49,949 nt of DNA from Deltaproteobacteria bacterium (GTDB lineage Bacteria > Desulfobacterota > Desulfobacteria > Desulfobacterales > Desulfosarcinaceae), in contig JAKALP010000037.1 in assembly GCA_021824175.1 (NCBI GenBank), positions 1 through 49,949 on the forward strand. Reading direction: 5' to 3'. Of the stretch, positions 19,653 through 27,343 are shown piece by piece. How positions within the stretch are numbered: position 1 is the first letter of the stretch; each line of letters opens with the position of its first letter. The position numbers were made by a program, and so were the translations under genes. The notes under the pieces were generated by a model. That model saw nothing but the letters and a program-made list of their open reading frames with translations. It was not told the origin of the DNA and did not search any database.

Positions 19653-20459
19653 TCAAGCCTCGGCTTTCGCTGTTTTGTGGCGCGGAAAATGCGGGCAGCG
19701 CTCCAGGCACTTGAAGCACGAGACGCTGTACATCTCGAACAGGCTCATGGTGAGCTGCTCCATGAGCTGGGTCATAAAGCGGCTGTGGGCCGTCAGCCAG
19801 CGCAGGGGCCGCATGAGCATGAAGGGCGGCAGCAGCAAATGTTCGATGCAGTTGCACATGCAACGGGTGATATCGATGCCCTTTTCCGACAAAGCCCCCA
19901 CCGGGCAGGCCTTCAGGCAGATATCGCATTTCTCGGGGCAGATTCGTGGCAGATCGGCCGGGCCGCTGGCGGGCCACGCCATTTCGGTGAGCAGCCCGCC
20001 CAGCCGCAGGGTGGTGCCGTAGTGGGGATGAATCAGCAGCGTGTTCTTGCCCATCTTGCCCAGTCCGGCCTGGACGGCAAAATGCTTGAGGCTGGCTATG
20101 CCCCGGGGCTCGCCGTTGTGATAGGCCAGCGGGCTGTAACTGGGAATGGGCAGGGACGCATAGCCGGCGGCTTCGAGCATCACGCAAATGGCGGCCACGG
20201 CGTCGTTCATGGCGTGGGAGTAGGTGTGAAAACTGCCGGTATAGGAAGAGTAATGCCGGTTGTGGCGCGGGGCCCGGAATACGGAGGCCGGCAGCGGCCG
20301 GGCCAGGACCAGCGCGCTTTTGGCATTGGGCAGCAGATCCATGGGCCGGAACCCTTCGGGCGCCAGGCGGTTGAGGGTGGCGGCATCGGCCGCGCCGAGC
20401 AAGGGGATCTCTTTTTGCCGGATGAACGCATTGACTTTTTCCATCAGCTCGGGATGCAT
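19653..20459 (-). CDS. QueG-like (epoxyqueuosine reductase-type) 4Fe-4S protein
   Basis: 268 residues, start at 20459 with AAGGAGACC upstream. It carries LPNAKSALVLARPLP and LAYHNGEPRGIASLKHFAV, then LGKMGKNTLLIHPHYG, followed by Fe-S motifs CPEKCDICLKACPVGAL, CMCNC and, near the C-terminus, CFKCLERCPHF. The layout resembles epoxyqueuosine reductase and related corrinoid/Fe-S reductases that share a fold with reductive dehalogenases. It is shorter than QueG and has an altered cluster region, so a role in queuosine synthesis is doubtful. Probably a cytoplasmic redox enzyme of unknown substrate. A Cys-rich fragment of another Fe-S gene lies 1.5 kb away. Confidence 0.8.
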   Translation of the reverse strand: MHPELMEKVNAFIRQKEIPLLGAADAATLNRLAPEGFRPMDLLPNAKSALVLARPLPASVFRAPRHNRHYSSYTGSFHTYSHAMNDAVAAICVMLEAAGYASLPIPSYSPLAYHNGEPRGIASLKHFAVQAGLGKMGKNTLLIHPHYGTTLRLGGLLTEMAWPASGPADLPRICPEKCDICLKACPVGALSEKGIDITRCMCNCIEHLLLPPFMLMRPLRWLTAHSRFMTQLMEQLTMSLFEMYSVSCFKCLERCPHFPRHKTAKAEA

Positions 20460-20583
20460 GGGGGGTCTCCTTCTTTACATTACAAGGGGTTCGTGCATGT
20501 GCGCGTGCACGAGGCGGAAGCATAAAGATTGTTGCGCGCTTGGCCTAAGGGCATAACCACATTCCGTTTTGAAGGGCGGATAC

Positions 20584-20621
20584 CCCCCTCACCCCGACCC
20601 TCTCCCCAGGGGAAGAGAGAG
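20584..20621. repeat. CCCTCACCCCGACCCTCTCC palindromic repeat
   Basis: The left arm is complete; CCCCAGGGG forms the tip and the right arm GAAGAGAGAG is partial. Same family as 12076, 18139 and 26383. Confidence 0.7.
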
Positions 20622-20770
20622 CTTATATCCGGGCGCTCAGAGGCATGTTAAGAAATTCTGCTTCCCTTATTCCATCCCATGGCAAAAAGAATCATTCAAG
20701 TATTATATGCGCTGGGCGGTTAGAAGAAATACAGCCTGTCACAGACCCCCGCGACCGAATGCGGCACAGG

Positions 20771-20840
20771 CTTATCCGTGTCATCCGTGTAATCCGTGGT
20801 AAAATTTTTTACCACGGATTACACGGATGACACGGATAAG
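20771..20840. repeat. 70-base near-perfect palindrome (ATCCGTGTAATCCGTGG type)
   Basis: The 30-base left arm 20771-20800 is exactly complementary to 20811-20840, with AAAATTTTTT between, giving up to 34 paired bases. The arm is itself built from three ATCCGTG units. It lies downstream of the M6 protease gene and could act as a bidirectional terminator. A diverged relative is at 29647-29718. Confidence 0.92.
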
Positions 20841-20924
20841 CTAAATCAGGCATCGGGGAATTCTTCTGTGGTGAGTATCTTTTTAGTGGGTCGATACCTC
20901 TTCCGAACCCATGCTCCTGTTTGG

Positions 20925-22832
20925 TTAGAACAGCGAGCTGGAGATAAAGCACCCACCGCCACCGCCGCCGCCCGAATCGCCCTGGCCGCTGGTCAGGGAG
21001 CTGTCGGCGCCGCCGTTGAACACGGCGCGGATCTCATGATCGAGTTGGGTGTTGGAGAAGGTGTACTGCCCCACCGCGCCCACCGACTGCCCATCCACCA
21101 GAACGTCGCTGATCTGGGCGCCGGCATCCGGGGTGATGGTGAAGGTCACCGAACCGCCGAATTCCACGGCGGCGGGGGTGGCCGGCCAGATGGAGCCGTT
21201 GCCCGAAACCGTGGGCGCAATGGCATAAGCCTGGGTCAGAGTGGCTCGGATGGTGGTGCCGGACTCGACAATCCCGGTGATGCTCAGATGGCTGGGCGTG
21301 CCGTCGTAGTAAACGCTGTCCGGGTCGGCGCCAAAGGTGAAGGCCGTGTTGTGCGAAGTGCCGGGGAAGAGATCGCCGCGATCGCCTTGGTTAAAGCCCA
21401 ATTCCAGATCCCAATCGCCGTCGGCCTGCACCAGGGCCACCCGGTAATGAGTGGTGGCGCAATCCATGGGCGGCGCGCACTCCTGGCTGTTGTCCTCGTT
21501 GGCATAACTGGCCTTGGCTTCGTCAATGTGCCAGATGGCCAGGCCGGAGCCCGGCAGTCCCTTGTCAAAACCAACCTTCTGCCGGTTTTCCACCAGGAAG
21601 TATTCATTGGGGTTGGCCGGATGGGCTGAATAAAAGAGGTAGACATCATCCGCTTCAGCGGCCGGGGCTATGGCTTGATCCACCAGGCTGCCGGACACCT
21701 GCACGGGATTAACCCAACCCAGGAAGTATTTGCTCCAGGCGCACAGATGCGCGGGGCTATCGCCCGGCCAGGAGACATAGTTCCAGCTGCCCCCGCTCAT
21801 CAGGCCCCAGTCGCCGATGCCGCTGGAGCTGTAATCCACATCATAAAGATCAGGCAAACCCAGGGCATGGCCGTACTCGTGGGCGAACACGCCGATGGTT
21901 TGAAGCTGGCCCCAGAGTTTCTCAGGCTGGATCACGTAATTATTGATGATGATTTGACCGCAGGGCGCCACATCATTGGTGAGGTACTGGCCGGCGCCGT
22001 CGCCGAAATAAGAGGCGCTGTTCAGGCTCCAACTGTGGGACCAGATATCACTGTCCGGGCCGCCGGCTTCCTCGCCCGAGCCTTGATGGACGATTACCAC
22101 GCTATCCACGCGGCAGTCGCCGTCCGAATCATATTGGGAGAAATCAATGCTCGCATCCGCGGCCACCACCGCTTCACGCACCAGGGTGGCCGGGTAGCGG
22201 TCATAACCATTGGCATCATTGGTGCCGTAAAAGTCATGGGTGTGGGAAGCCGTATACCAGCCGGTGACGCCCGCCGTGCCCGCGGATACTGAAAAAGCGC
22301 CGTGGGAAACTTCCTCATAATACTCTTTCATGCTTTTGTTGCCCGTGCCGAACAACAGATGGTCGAAATCGGCAGCATTATAAGTCGGGGTCGTGTCGCT
22401 GAAGTTGACCATCAACACCGGCACCGGCCGCGTACCGGTGACCGGCTGGCGGTTGGCGGTCGGAAGTTGGACATTGGCCGCGCCATTGCGGAATTTGCGA
22501 GGCGCGGAACCGCGCGCTGGACGAATGTGCTTGGCCGACCCAGGGGTGGCATTGGCGCGGCCCACCACCGCGCCTACGGCCGCGCCGCGCCCATTGCCGC
22601 CTTCGGTGGCATAGCGCCAGACACGGGTGGTGGGATCTTGAACAATGGTATAACCATCAGCGGTTTCCCAGCCATGGCGCCCCTCATCGCCCCAGATTTT
22701 GGCCTGGAAGGTGGTGCCGTCGGGCTGTTGCATCTCCTGGACCGAGGTAATGGCCGGCACACAGTAGCCGGTGTGATAGCTCATCAGGGCGATCAGTATT
22801 CCGAGGGTCCCTATTTTCAGCATTCTGGTCAT
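20925..22832 (-). CDS. secreted M6-family metalloprotease with CFI-box C-terminal tail
   Basis: 635 residues with a Sec signal peptide (~25 residues). After a propeptide-like region rich in Arg/Ala (~80-130), the catalytic domain contains the zinc site HEYGHALGLPDLYD (about residue 314; HExxH plus downstream Asp) and GDWGLMSGGSW, the Met-turn region of M6 / immune-inhibitor-A-like peptidases. Residues ~395-540 form the beta-rich post-catalytic domain (YFLVENRQKVGFDKGLPGSG, IWHIDEA). A short repeat domain (~560-610) and a Gly run ending CFISSSLF follow; a Gly-rich run with Cys-Phe-Ile at the extreme C-terminus matches the CFI-box-CTERM type of processed surface-protein tails. A sigma-54-like promoter lies ~85 bases upstream. 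Confidence 0.92.
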   Translation of the reverse strand: MTRMLKIGTLGILIALMSYHTGYCVPAITSVQEMQQPDGTTFQAKIWGDEGRHGWETADGYTIVQDPTTRVWRYATEGGNGRGAAVGAVVGRANATPGSAKHIRPARGSAPRKFRNGAANVQLPTANRQPVTGTRPVPVLMVNFSDTTPTYNAADFDHLLFGTGNKSMKEYYEEVSHGAFSVSAGTAGVTGWYTASHTHDFYGTNDANGYDRYPATLVREAVVAADASIDFSQYDSDGDCRVDSVVIVHQGSGEEAGGPDSDIWSHSWSLNSASYFGDGAGQYLTNDVAPCGQIIINNYVIQPEKLWGQLQTIGVFAHEYGHALGLPDLYDVDYSSSGIGDWGLMSGGSWNYVSWPGDSPAHLCAWSKYFLGWVNPVQVSGSLVDQAIAPAAEADDVYLFYSAHPANPNEYFLVENRQKVGFDKGLPGSGLAIWHIDEAKASYANEDNSQECAPPMDCATTHYRVALVQADGDWDLELGFNQGDRGDLFPGTSHNTAFTFGADPDSVYYDGTPSHLSITGIVESGTTIRATLTQAYAIAPTVSGNGSIWPATPAAVEFGGSVTFTITPDAGAQISDVLVDGQSVGAVGQYTFSNTQLDHEIRAVFNGGADSSLTSGQGDSGGGGGGGCFISSSLF

Positions 22833-22915
22833 GTGCGCGTCTCCGTTTCATCCTTTGCTTGCCAGCTTTTCCAACCTTTGGCCGGCCTTGGTAAACTTGC
22901 CTTGCGCCACCTATA

Positions 22916-22933
22916 TAGCCAGGTGCGTGCCAG
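22916..22933 (-). promoter_or_regulatory. sigma-54-like promoter of the M6 protease gene
   Basis: On the minus strand CTGGCACGCACCTGGCTA has a perfect -24 box (TGGCACG), GG-N10-GC spacing and a one-mismatch -12 box. It sits about 85-95 bases upstream of the protease start, an ideal distance. A sigma-54 activator tail is encoded at the start of the window. Confidence 0.6.
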
Positions 22934-23082
22934 AGGGTTTAATATGGTTTAACAATTTGAAATTTAATGATTTTAATGCAAGCCGAAGGAACGCTGGAGG
23001 CCTAAAAACCCCCCAAATGGATAGGGCTGAAAGTCGGTGGGCTATCAATATGATAGGATCAAATAAGGACTTAAGGTGTGCC

Positions 23083-23152
23083 ACCTCGCTCCCATGCTCT
23101 GCGCGGGAGCGTCGCGGCAGAGATGTGCATTCCCGCGCTGAGGAACGAGGGA
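23083..23152. repeat. CCTCGCTCCCATGC / GGAACGAGG inverted repeat
   Basis: CCTCGCTCCCATGCTCTGCG and CATTCCCGCGCTGAGG-AACGAGG form imperfect arms around a GC-rich centre. This resembles a widespread class of dispersed intergenic repeats. Confidence 0.55.
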
Positions 23153-23155
23153 AAT

Positions 23156-23176
23156 CGTACGCGTACGAGTACGACA
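23156..23176. repeat. GTACGCGTACGAGTACGA repeat
   Basis: Self-complementary GTACGCGTAC followed by GAGTACGAC. A longer copy of the same family occupies 43865-43927. Confidence 0.6.
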
Positions 23177-23327
23177 CATACCAGGGTTAGCCGCGTGCGC
23201 GGCTCGTGTTTCAGGCTTCCCCGCCGGAATAGATGTTGCGTGAACCCCAAACTTTATATATGAAAAATTAGTATCAGGTTCCTGCCACAAACCTCCTGCC
23301 TGTCCGGAGGAGTGAATCACTTAAACA

Positions 23328-23374
23328 AACCGCTCCAAGCGGTTAAAATTTTGCCGCCGGTCAGGCGGCGGTTC
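23328..23374. other. two adjacent hairpins
   Basis: AACCGCT-CCA-AGCGGTT (23328-23344) is followed by GCCGCC-GGTCAG-GCGGC. They fall in the 850-base gap between the protease and the ABC importer genes and may be transcript ends or debris of a repeat. Confidence 0.4.
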
Positions 23375-23507
23375 CCTGTTCTCACCATCTCAGTTTTCTG
23401 CTCGGCGGTCTTCTTCTCTGCGTGGGTTCCATCCGGAGCGGTCGCATTTACTTCTGTTGACATCGGACGCTGGTGAGTTCCTCGACAACGGTTGGGATGT
23501 TTGTCTT

Positions 23508-23654
23508 TAGAAGTGGTTTTAAAACCCCTTTTCAGGTTTAAGGCCGCGGCGGGCCGAAAGGTTCAACCGCAGGAATACATGGAGTATTTTGAGGATTGAA
23601 CCTTTCGGCCCAACAAAGGATTTGAGCCTGAAAAGGGGTTTTAATCCACTTCTA
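23508..23654. repeat. nested palindromic element, complete copy (element A)
   Basis: The outer arms, ~28 bases (23508-23536 against 23627-23654), match with one bulge. The inner arms are a perfect 16 bp (23551-23566 GGGCCGAAAGGTTCAA against 23596-23611). The 29-base core between them reads CCGCAG-GAATAC-ATGGA-GTATTT-TGAGGA and can fold a third small stem (AATAC/GTATT). The same core with entirely different inner arms is present at the window end (49851-49949), and half-copies occur at 45752 and 48715. The element ends 30 bases before the start codon at 23685. Confidence 0.88.
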
Positions 23655-23684
23655 TCCAACAACTTAGACGATGAGGAGGACAAC

Positions 23685-25109
23685 ATGGAGGAAAAGCATG
23701 GCCTCAGCAGGCGGGATTTCATCAAAATCGCGGGCGCCGGCGTCGGCGCGGTGGCCACGGGTCTGGGACCGACGATCTTTGTCCGCAAAGCCCAGGCCGC
23801 GGACAAAACTCTGAAGATTTTGGTCTGGTCCCATTTCGTGCCGCGCTTTGACAAGGAGTGGTTCGATGGCTTTGCCAAAAAATGGGGCGAGGCCCACGGG
23901 GTTCAAGTGACCGTGGATCACATCAGCCTGGCGGAAATCGGCTCGCGCACCGCGGCCGAGATCGCGGGCGGCCAGGGCCATGACCTGATCGAATGGATCT
24001 CGCCGCCGGCCCAGTTCGAGCCCAGCGTGGTGGATATGACCGATGTCAACAAAGAGGCCGAGAAGCGCTTCGGCAAGCAGCATCCCCTGTGCACCAAAAG
24101 CTCTTTCAATCCCAACACGAAGAAATACTACAGCTTCTGCCACGGTTGGACCATCGATCCCGGCTGCTACCGCAAAAGCTTGTGGGAAAAGGTCGGCAAG
24201 CCCGAAGGTCCTGAAAAGTGGGAAGACCTGGTCACCTTTGGCGGCAAGATCAAGAAAGAACAGGCCGTGCAGTTGGGCGTTGGATTATCCCAGGAGCTGG
24301 ACTCCAACATGGCGGCCCGCGCCCTGCTCTGGTCCTATGACTCCAGCATCCAGGATGCCGAAGAAAATGTCATCATCAACAATGAGCGCACCATTGAAGC
24401 CGTCGAGCTCATGGCCAAACTCTTCACCGAGTCCATGACGCCGGAAGTATTTGCCTGGACCGCCGTGTCCAACAACCAGGCCCTCATCGCCGGCAAGGCC
24501 TCATACATTTTGAATTCCATCTCCGCCTACCGCTCGGCCCAAAAGGAAGTCCCGGAGATCGCCAAGGATGTCTATTTCGTGCCGGCCTTGAAGGGGCCCA
24601 AAGGCACGCGCTGGAGCAGCGAGCACGTCATTTATAACTACATCATCCCCAACTACTCCAAGAATGTGGAGACGGCGAAGAAATTCCTGCTCTCCCTGGT
24701 GGAGAATTATGATCAGGCCATGTACGCCAGCGAGTTATACAACTCTCCGGCCTTTTTCGATGCCCCCATTCCCTCCGGCAACCGGGGTTATGCGGCAGTC
24801 AAGGGCGCCAAGGTCTTGCGCGATCTGCACAACACCTGGTTTGACAACGATCCCTTTGTCATCGAAGGCGAAGCCAAAGGCAAGCTGATGGTGTTGAAGG
24901 ATGCCGAGAAGTGGAGCACCAACGTTGGCCATCCGGGCCCGGCCAACCCGGCCATCGGCGAAGTATTTGCCACCTTTATTCTACCCAACTTGATGGCCAA
25001 TGCCGCGCGCGGCATGAAAGCCTCTTTGGCCGTTGAACAGGCGGAGCTTCTGATCAAGCCGATCTTCGCCAAATGGCGCAACAAAGGCCTGGTGGGCGGA
25101 AAGGTATAG
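23685..25109 (+). CDS. Tat-exported extracellular solute-binding protein (family 1, sugar-type)
   Basis: The start at 23685 (after GAGGAGGAC) is chosen because it directly opens a twin-arginine leader, SRRDFIK, with hydrophobic segment and an A-x-A-like end near residue 38 (KAQAADK). The 474-residue protein then shows the family 1 binding fold: LKILVWSHFVPRFDKEW, GQGHDLIEWISPPA, a hinge/second lobe and Trp/Tyr-rich ligand region (WSSEHVIYNYIIP; NNQALIAGKASYIL). Folding before export by Tat is unusual for such proteins and may reflect a cofactor or ligand. The importer ATPase gene starts one base after its stop, so it belongs to the following ABC system. The substrate is probably a carbohydrate or polyol, which is inference from the family. 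Confidence 0.92.
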   Translation: MEEKHGLSRRDFIKIAGAGVGAVATGLGPTIFVRKAQAADKTLKILVWSHFVPRFDKEWFDGFAKKWGEAHGVQVTVDHISLAEIGSRTAAEIAGGQGHDLIEWISPPAQFEPSVVDMTDVNKEAEKRFGKQHPLCTKSSFNPNTKKYYSFCHGWTIDPGCYRKSLWEKVGKPEGPEKWEDLVTFGGKIKKEQAVQLGVGLSQELDSNMAARALLWSYDSSIQDAEENVIINNERTIEAVELMAKLFTESMTPEVFAWTAVSNNQALIAGKASYILNSISAYRSAQKEVPEIAKDVYFVPALKGPKGTRWSSEHVIYNYIIPNYSKNVETAKKFLLSLVENYDQAMYASELYNSPAFFDAPIPSGNRGYAAVKGAKVLRDLHNTWFDNDPFVIEGEAKGKLMVLKDAEKWSTNVGHPGPANPAIGEVFATFILPNLMANAARGMKASLAVEQAELLIKPIFAKWRNKGLVGGKV

Positions 25110-25110
25110 G

Positions 25111-26142
25111 ATGGCTCAAGTCGAGATCCGAAAGTTATCCAAACAGTTCGGTGAAGTCCAGGCCGTTCATGAAGTAGAGCTGCAGGCCCGCGAAGGAGAA
25201 TTTCTGGTGCTGCTCGGCCCCTCCGGATGCGGCAAGACCACCTTGCTGCGCATGATCGCCGGCATAGAAGCACCCACTTCCGGAGATATTCTCATCGGCG
25301 GCCGAACGGTCACCCATGTGCCGCCCCGGGCCAGAGACATTGCCATGGTGTTCCAGAGCTATGCGCTCTACCCGCACATGACGGTCTTTAAAAACATTGC
25401 CTTTCCCCTGCGCACCCGGGGTGTCGAGAAGAACGCCATCCAGGAGAAAGTCGAATGGGCGGCCAAGATGTTCAGCATCGAAAAGCTGCTCAAGCGCAAG
25501 CCGCGCGAGCTCTCTGGCGGCGAGCGCCAGCGCGTGGCCCTGGCCAGGGCCATGGTGCGCCAGCCCAAAGTCTTCCTGCTCGATGAGCCGCTTTCCAACC
25601 TCGACGCCAAGTTGCGCACCGCCGCGCGCGAAGAGCTGCGGCAGTTCCAGCGCAACATCGGCATCACCACCATCTACGTGACCCACGACCAGGTGGAGGC
25701 CATGGGCCTGGGAGACCGCATCGTGGTCATGAACAAAGGCACCATTCGGCAAGTGGGCAAACCGCATGAAGTCTACCAAGAACCGGCCGATATCTTCGTG
25801 GCCACCTTCCTGGGATCGCCGCCCATGAACCTGGTGGAAAAAGACAATGTGTTGATGGGTTTTCGCCCCGAGAGCTTTTTACCCAGGGAAGTATTTGGAG
25901 ACAACGGCGGGCTGGAGTGCTTCCAGTTCGCCGTGACCTGGCTCGAAGATCTGGGCGCGGAACGGCTAGTATATGGCGATGTGGGCCTGCCCTGCCCCCA
26001 TCGCCATGTGATTTCCAAGATTGCGGCCAGCACGCCCAAGGCCTTGGAGCCCGGCAAAACTTATCCGTTTGCGGTCAAGACCCAGGACCTGCGCTATTTT
26101 TACAAGGGGACGGGTGGGCGAATTAAAGGTGGCGGTGCCTAA
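25111..26142 (+). CDS. ABC importer ATPase, MalK/UgpC type
   Basis: 343 residues, ATG one base after the TAG of the binding protein gene. Walker A GPSGCGKTT (~35-43), Q-loop VFQSYALYPHM, signature LSGGERQRVALARAM, Walker B VFLLDEPLSNLDAKLR and switch His in YVTHDQVEAM are all intact. The C-terminal ~110 residues form the regulatory OB-fold region typical of MalK-like subunits (MGFRPESF, then GAERLVYGDVGLP). It powers uptake through the two permeases encoded downstream. The operon is interrupted after this gene by 283 bases holding two palindromic repeats. Confidence 0.95.
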   Translation: MAQVEIRKLSKQFGEVQAVHEVELQAREGEFLVLLGPSGCGKTTLLRMIAGIEAPTSGDILIGGRTVTHVPPRARDIAMVFQSYALYPHMTVFKNIAFPLRTRGVEKNAIQEKVEWAAKMFSIEKLLKRKPRELSGGERQRVALARAMVRQPKVFLLDEPLSNLDAKLRTAAREELRQFQRNIGITTIYVTHDQVEAMGLGDRIVVMNKGTIRQVGKPHEVYQEPADIFVATFLGSPPMNLVEKDNVLMGFRPESFLPREVFGDNGGLECFQFAVTWLEDLGAERLVYGDVGLPCPHRHVISKIAASTPKALEPGKTYPFAVKTQDLRYFYKGTGGRIKGGGA

Positions 26143-26198
26143 TCATGGGGCGGGGGCGCAACGAAGAAAGACGTAAAAAGCCATCTGAACTCTTGAAT

Positions 26199-26280
26199 TA
26201 CCATGAAGAACATGAAGAGCATGAAGTCTGCATTGAATCCAATTTAGTATTCCTTCATGTTCTTCATGCTCTTCATGGTT
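26199..26280. repeat. CATGAAGA/TCTTCATG inverted repeat
   Basis: The 28-base arms ACCATGAAGAACATGAAGAG... and its near complement (26252-26280) surround a 24-base loop. Each arm is a triple repeat of a nine-base CATGAAGAR unit. A second copy lies at 33437-33516. Confidence 0.85.
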
Positions 26281-26382
26281 GAAGGTCTTTGTCTAAATTG
26301 ATCAAGCATTTACTTTTAACACGCTGATCTCTTCGCCTGAGTACGAAAATGGAAGTAAGCGCAAACCCAACGAGCAGCACAA

Positions 26383-26420
26383 CTCCCTCTCCCCCATGGG
26401 GAGAGGGTCGGGGTGAGGGG
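26383..26420. repeat. palindromic repeat supplying the ribosome-binding site of the first permease
   Basis: CCCTCTCCCCC-ATG-GGGAGAGGG is followed by TCGGGGTGAGGGG, the full right arm of the CCCTCACCCCGACCCTCTCC family. Its last bases, GAGGGG, lie five bases before the ATG at 26426 and are the only Shine-Dalgarno-like sequence there. Confidence 0.85.
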
Positions 26421-26425
26421 CAAAA

Positions 26426-27343
26426 ATGAATTTCTCCAACATCCGCGATAATGAACGTTCCCTGGCCGTGGTGATGGTGGCGCCGGCGATTCTCTACATC
26501 GCCGCCATGATCGGCTTTCCCTTTTTGCTGGCCATTGCCTATAGCCTCAGCGATGTGACCACGGGCGACACCAGCCTGCATTTTGCGGGACTGACCAACT
26601 TCAAGGCGGCGCTGGCTGATCCCGTGTTCTGGAAAGCGCTGAAGAATACCTTCATCTTCACTTTTTCTTCCCAGATTCTGGTGATCATTCTCTCCCGTAT
26701 GCTGGCCATGATCCTCATGGAAGAGTTTCGGGGCAAATGGATCGCGCGCTTTATGGTGCTGATGCCCTGGACCGCGCCCATTGCCCTGGGCACCATCGGC
26801 TGGCTGTGGATTCTCGATTCCATCTTCAGCCCCCTGGATTGGCTGCTGCGCCGCGTCGGACTGCTCGGCTGCCCCGATTGCTTCTTCGGCTCCATGTCCA
26901 ATCTCTACTGGCTCGGTGTGCCGGCCCTGGCCATGGGCTCGGTGATTCTGGTGCACACCTGGCGCATGCTGCCCCTGGCCACGGTGATCATCATGGCCGG
27001 CTTGAGCTCCATTCCCAAGGAGATTCACGAAGCCGCCGAAATCGACGGCGCCGGCTTCTGGCGCCGCATGTTCCAGATTACTACCCCCCTGATTCTGCCC
27101 ATCATGAGCATCGCCTTTCTCTTCGGCATTATCTTCACCTTCACGGACATGACCGTGGTCTACGTGCTCACGCGCGGCGGGCCCGTGCACAGCACCCAGG
27201 TCCTGGCGAGCTGGTCATTTCTAAAGGGCATCGAAGGCGGCGACCTGGCCCAGGGCGCGGCCATCTCACTATTCCTGTTTCCGGTCCTGGCCGGCGTGGC
27301 GGCCCTCATTCTCAAGCTGGCGCGCCGCACGGAGGTGGTCTGA
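26426..27343 (+). CDS. ABC importer permease, MalF/UgpA type
   Basis: 305 residues with about six hydrophobic membrane segments (first VVMVAPAILYIAAMIGFPFL). The cytoplasmic EAA loop is clear at HEAAEIDGAGFWRRMFQITT, followed by PLILPIM, the contact site for the ATPase. It is the first of two inner-membrane permease genes for the Tat-exported binding protein; its stop overlaps the next start (TGATG), implying translational coupling. It is separated from the ATPase gene by repeat insertions, and its ribosome-binding site comes from one of them. Confidence 0.93.
   Translation: MNFSNIRDNERSLAVVMVAPAILYIAAMIGFPFLLAIAYSLSDVTTGDTSLHFAGLTNFKAALADPVFWKALKNTFIFTFSSQILVIILSRMLAMILMEEFRGKWIARFMVLMPWTAPIALGTIGWLWILDSIFSPLDWLLRRVGLLGCPDCFFGSMSNLYWLGVPALAMGSVILVHTWRMLPLATVIIMAGLSSIPKEIHEAAEIDGAGFWRRMFQITTPLILPIMSIAFLFGIIFTFTDMTVVYVLTRGGPVHSTQVLASWSFLKGIEGGDLAQGAAISLFLFPVLAGVAALILKLARRTEVV

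Noticed and set aside
23156-23176. Possible CRISPR or direct-repeat array in repeat-rich gaps
   Set aside because: No regularly spaced direct repeats with unique spacers and no cas genes; the repeats are inverted or short tandem.
26737-27342. In-frame 5' extension of the second permease gene
   Set aside because: It overlaps the first permease in another frame; the true start is the ATG overlapping the upstream stop at 27343.
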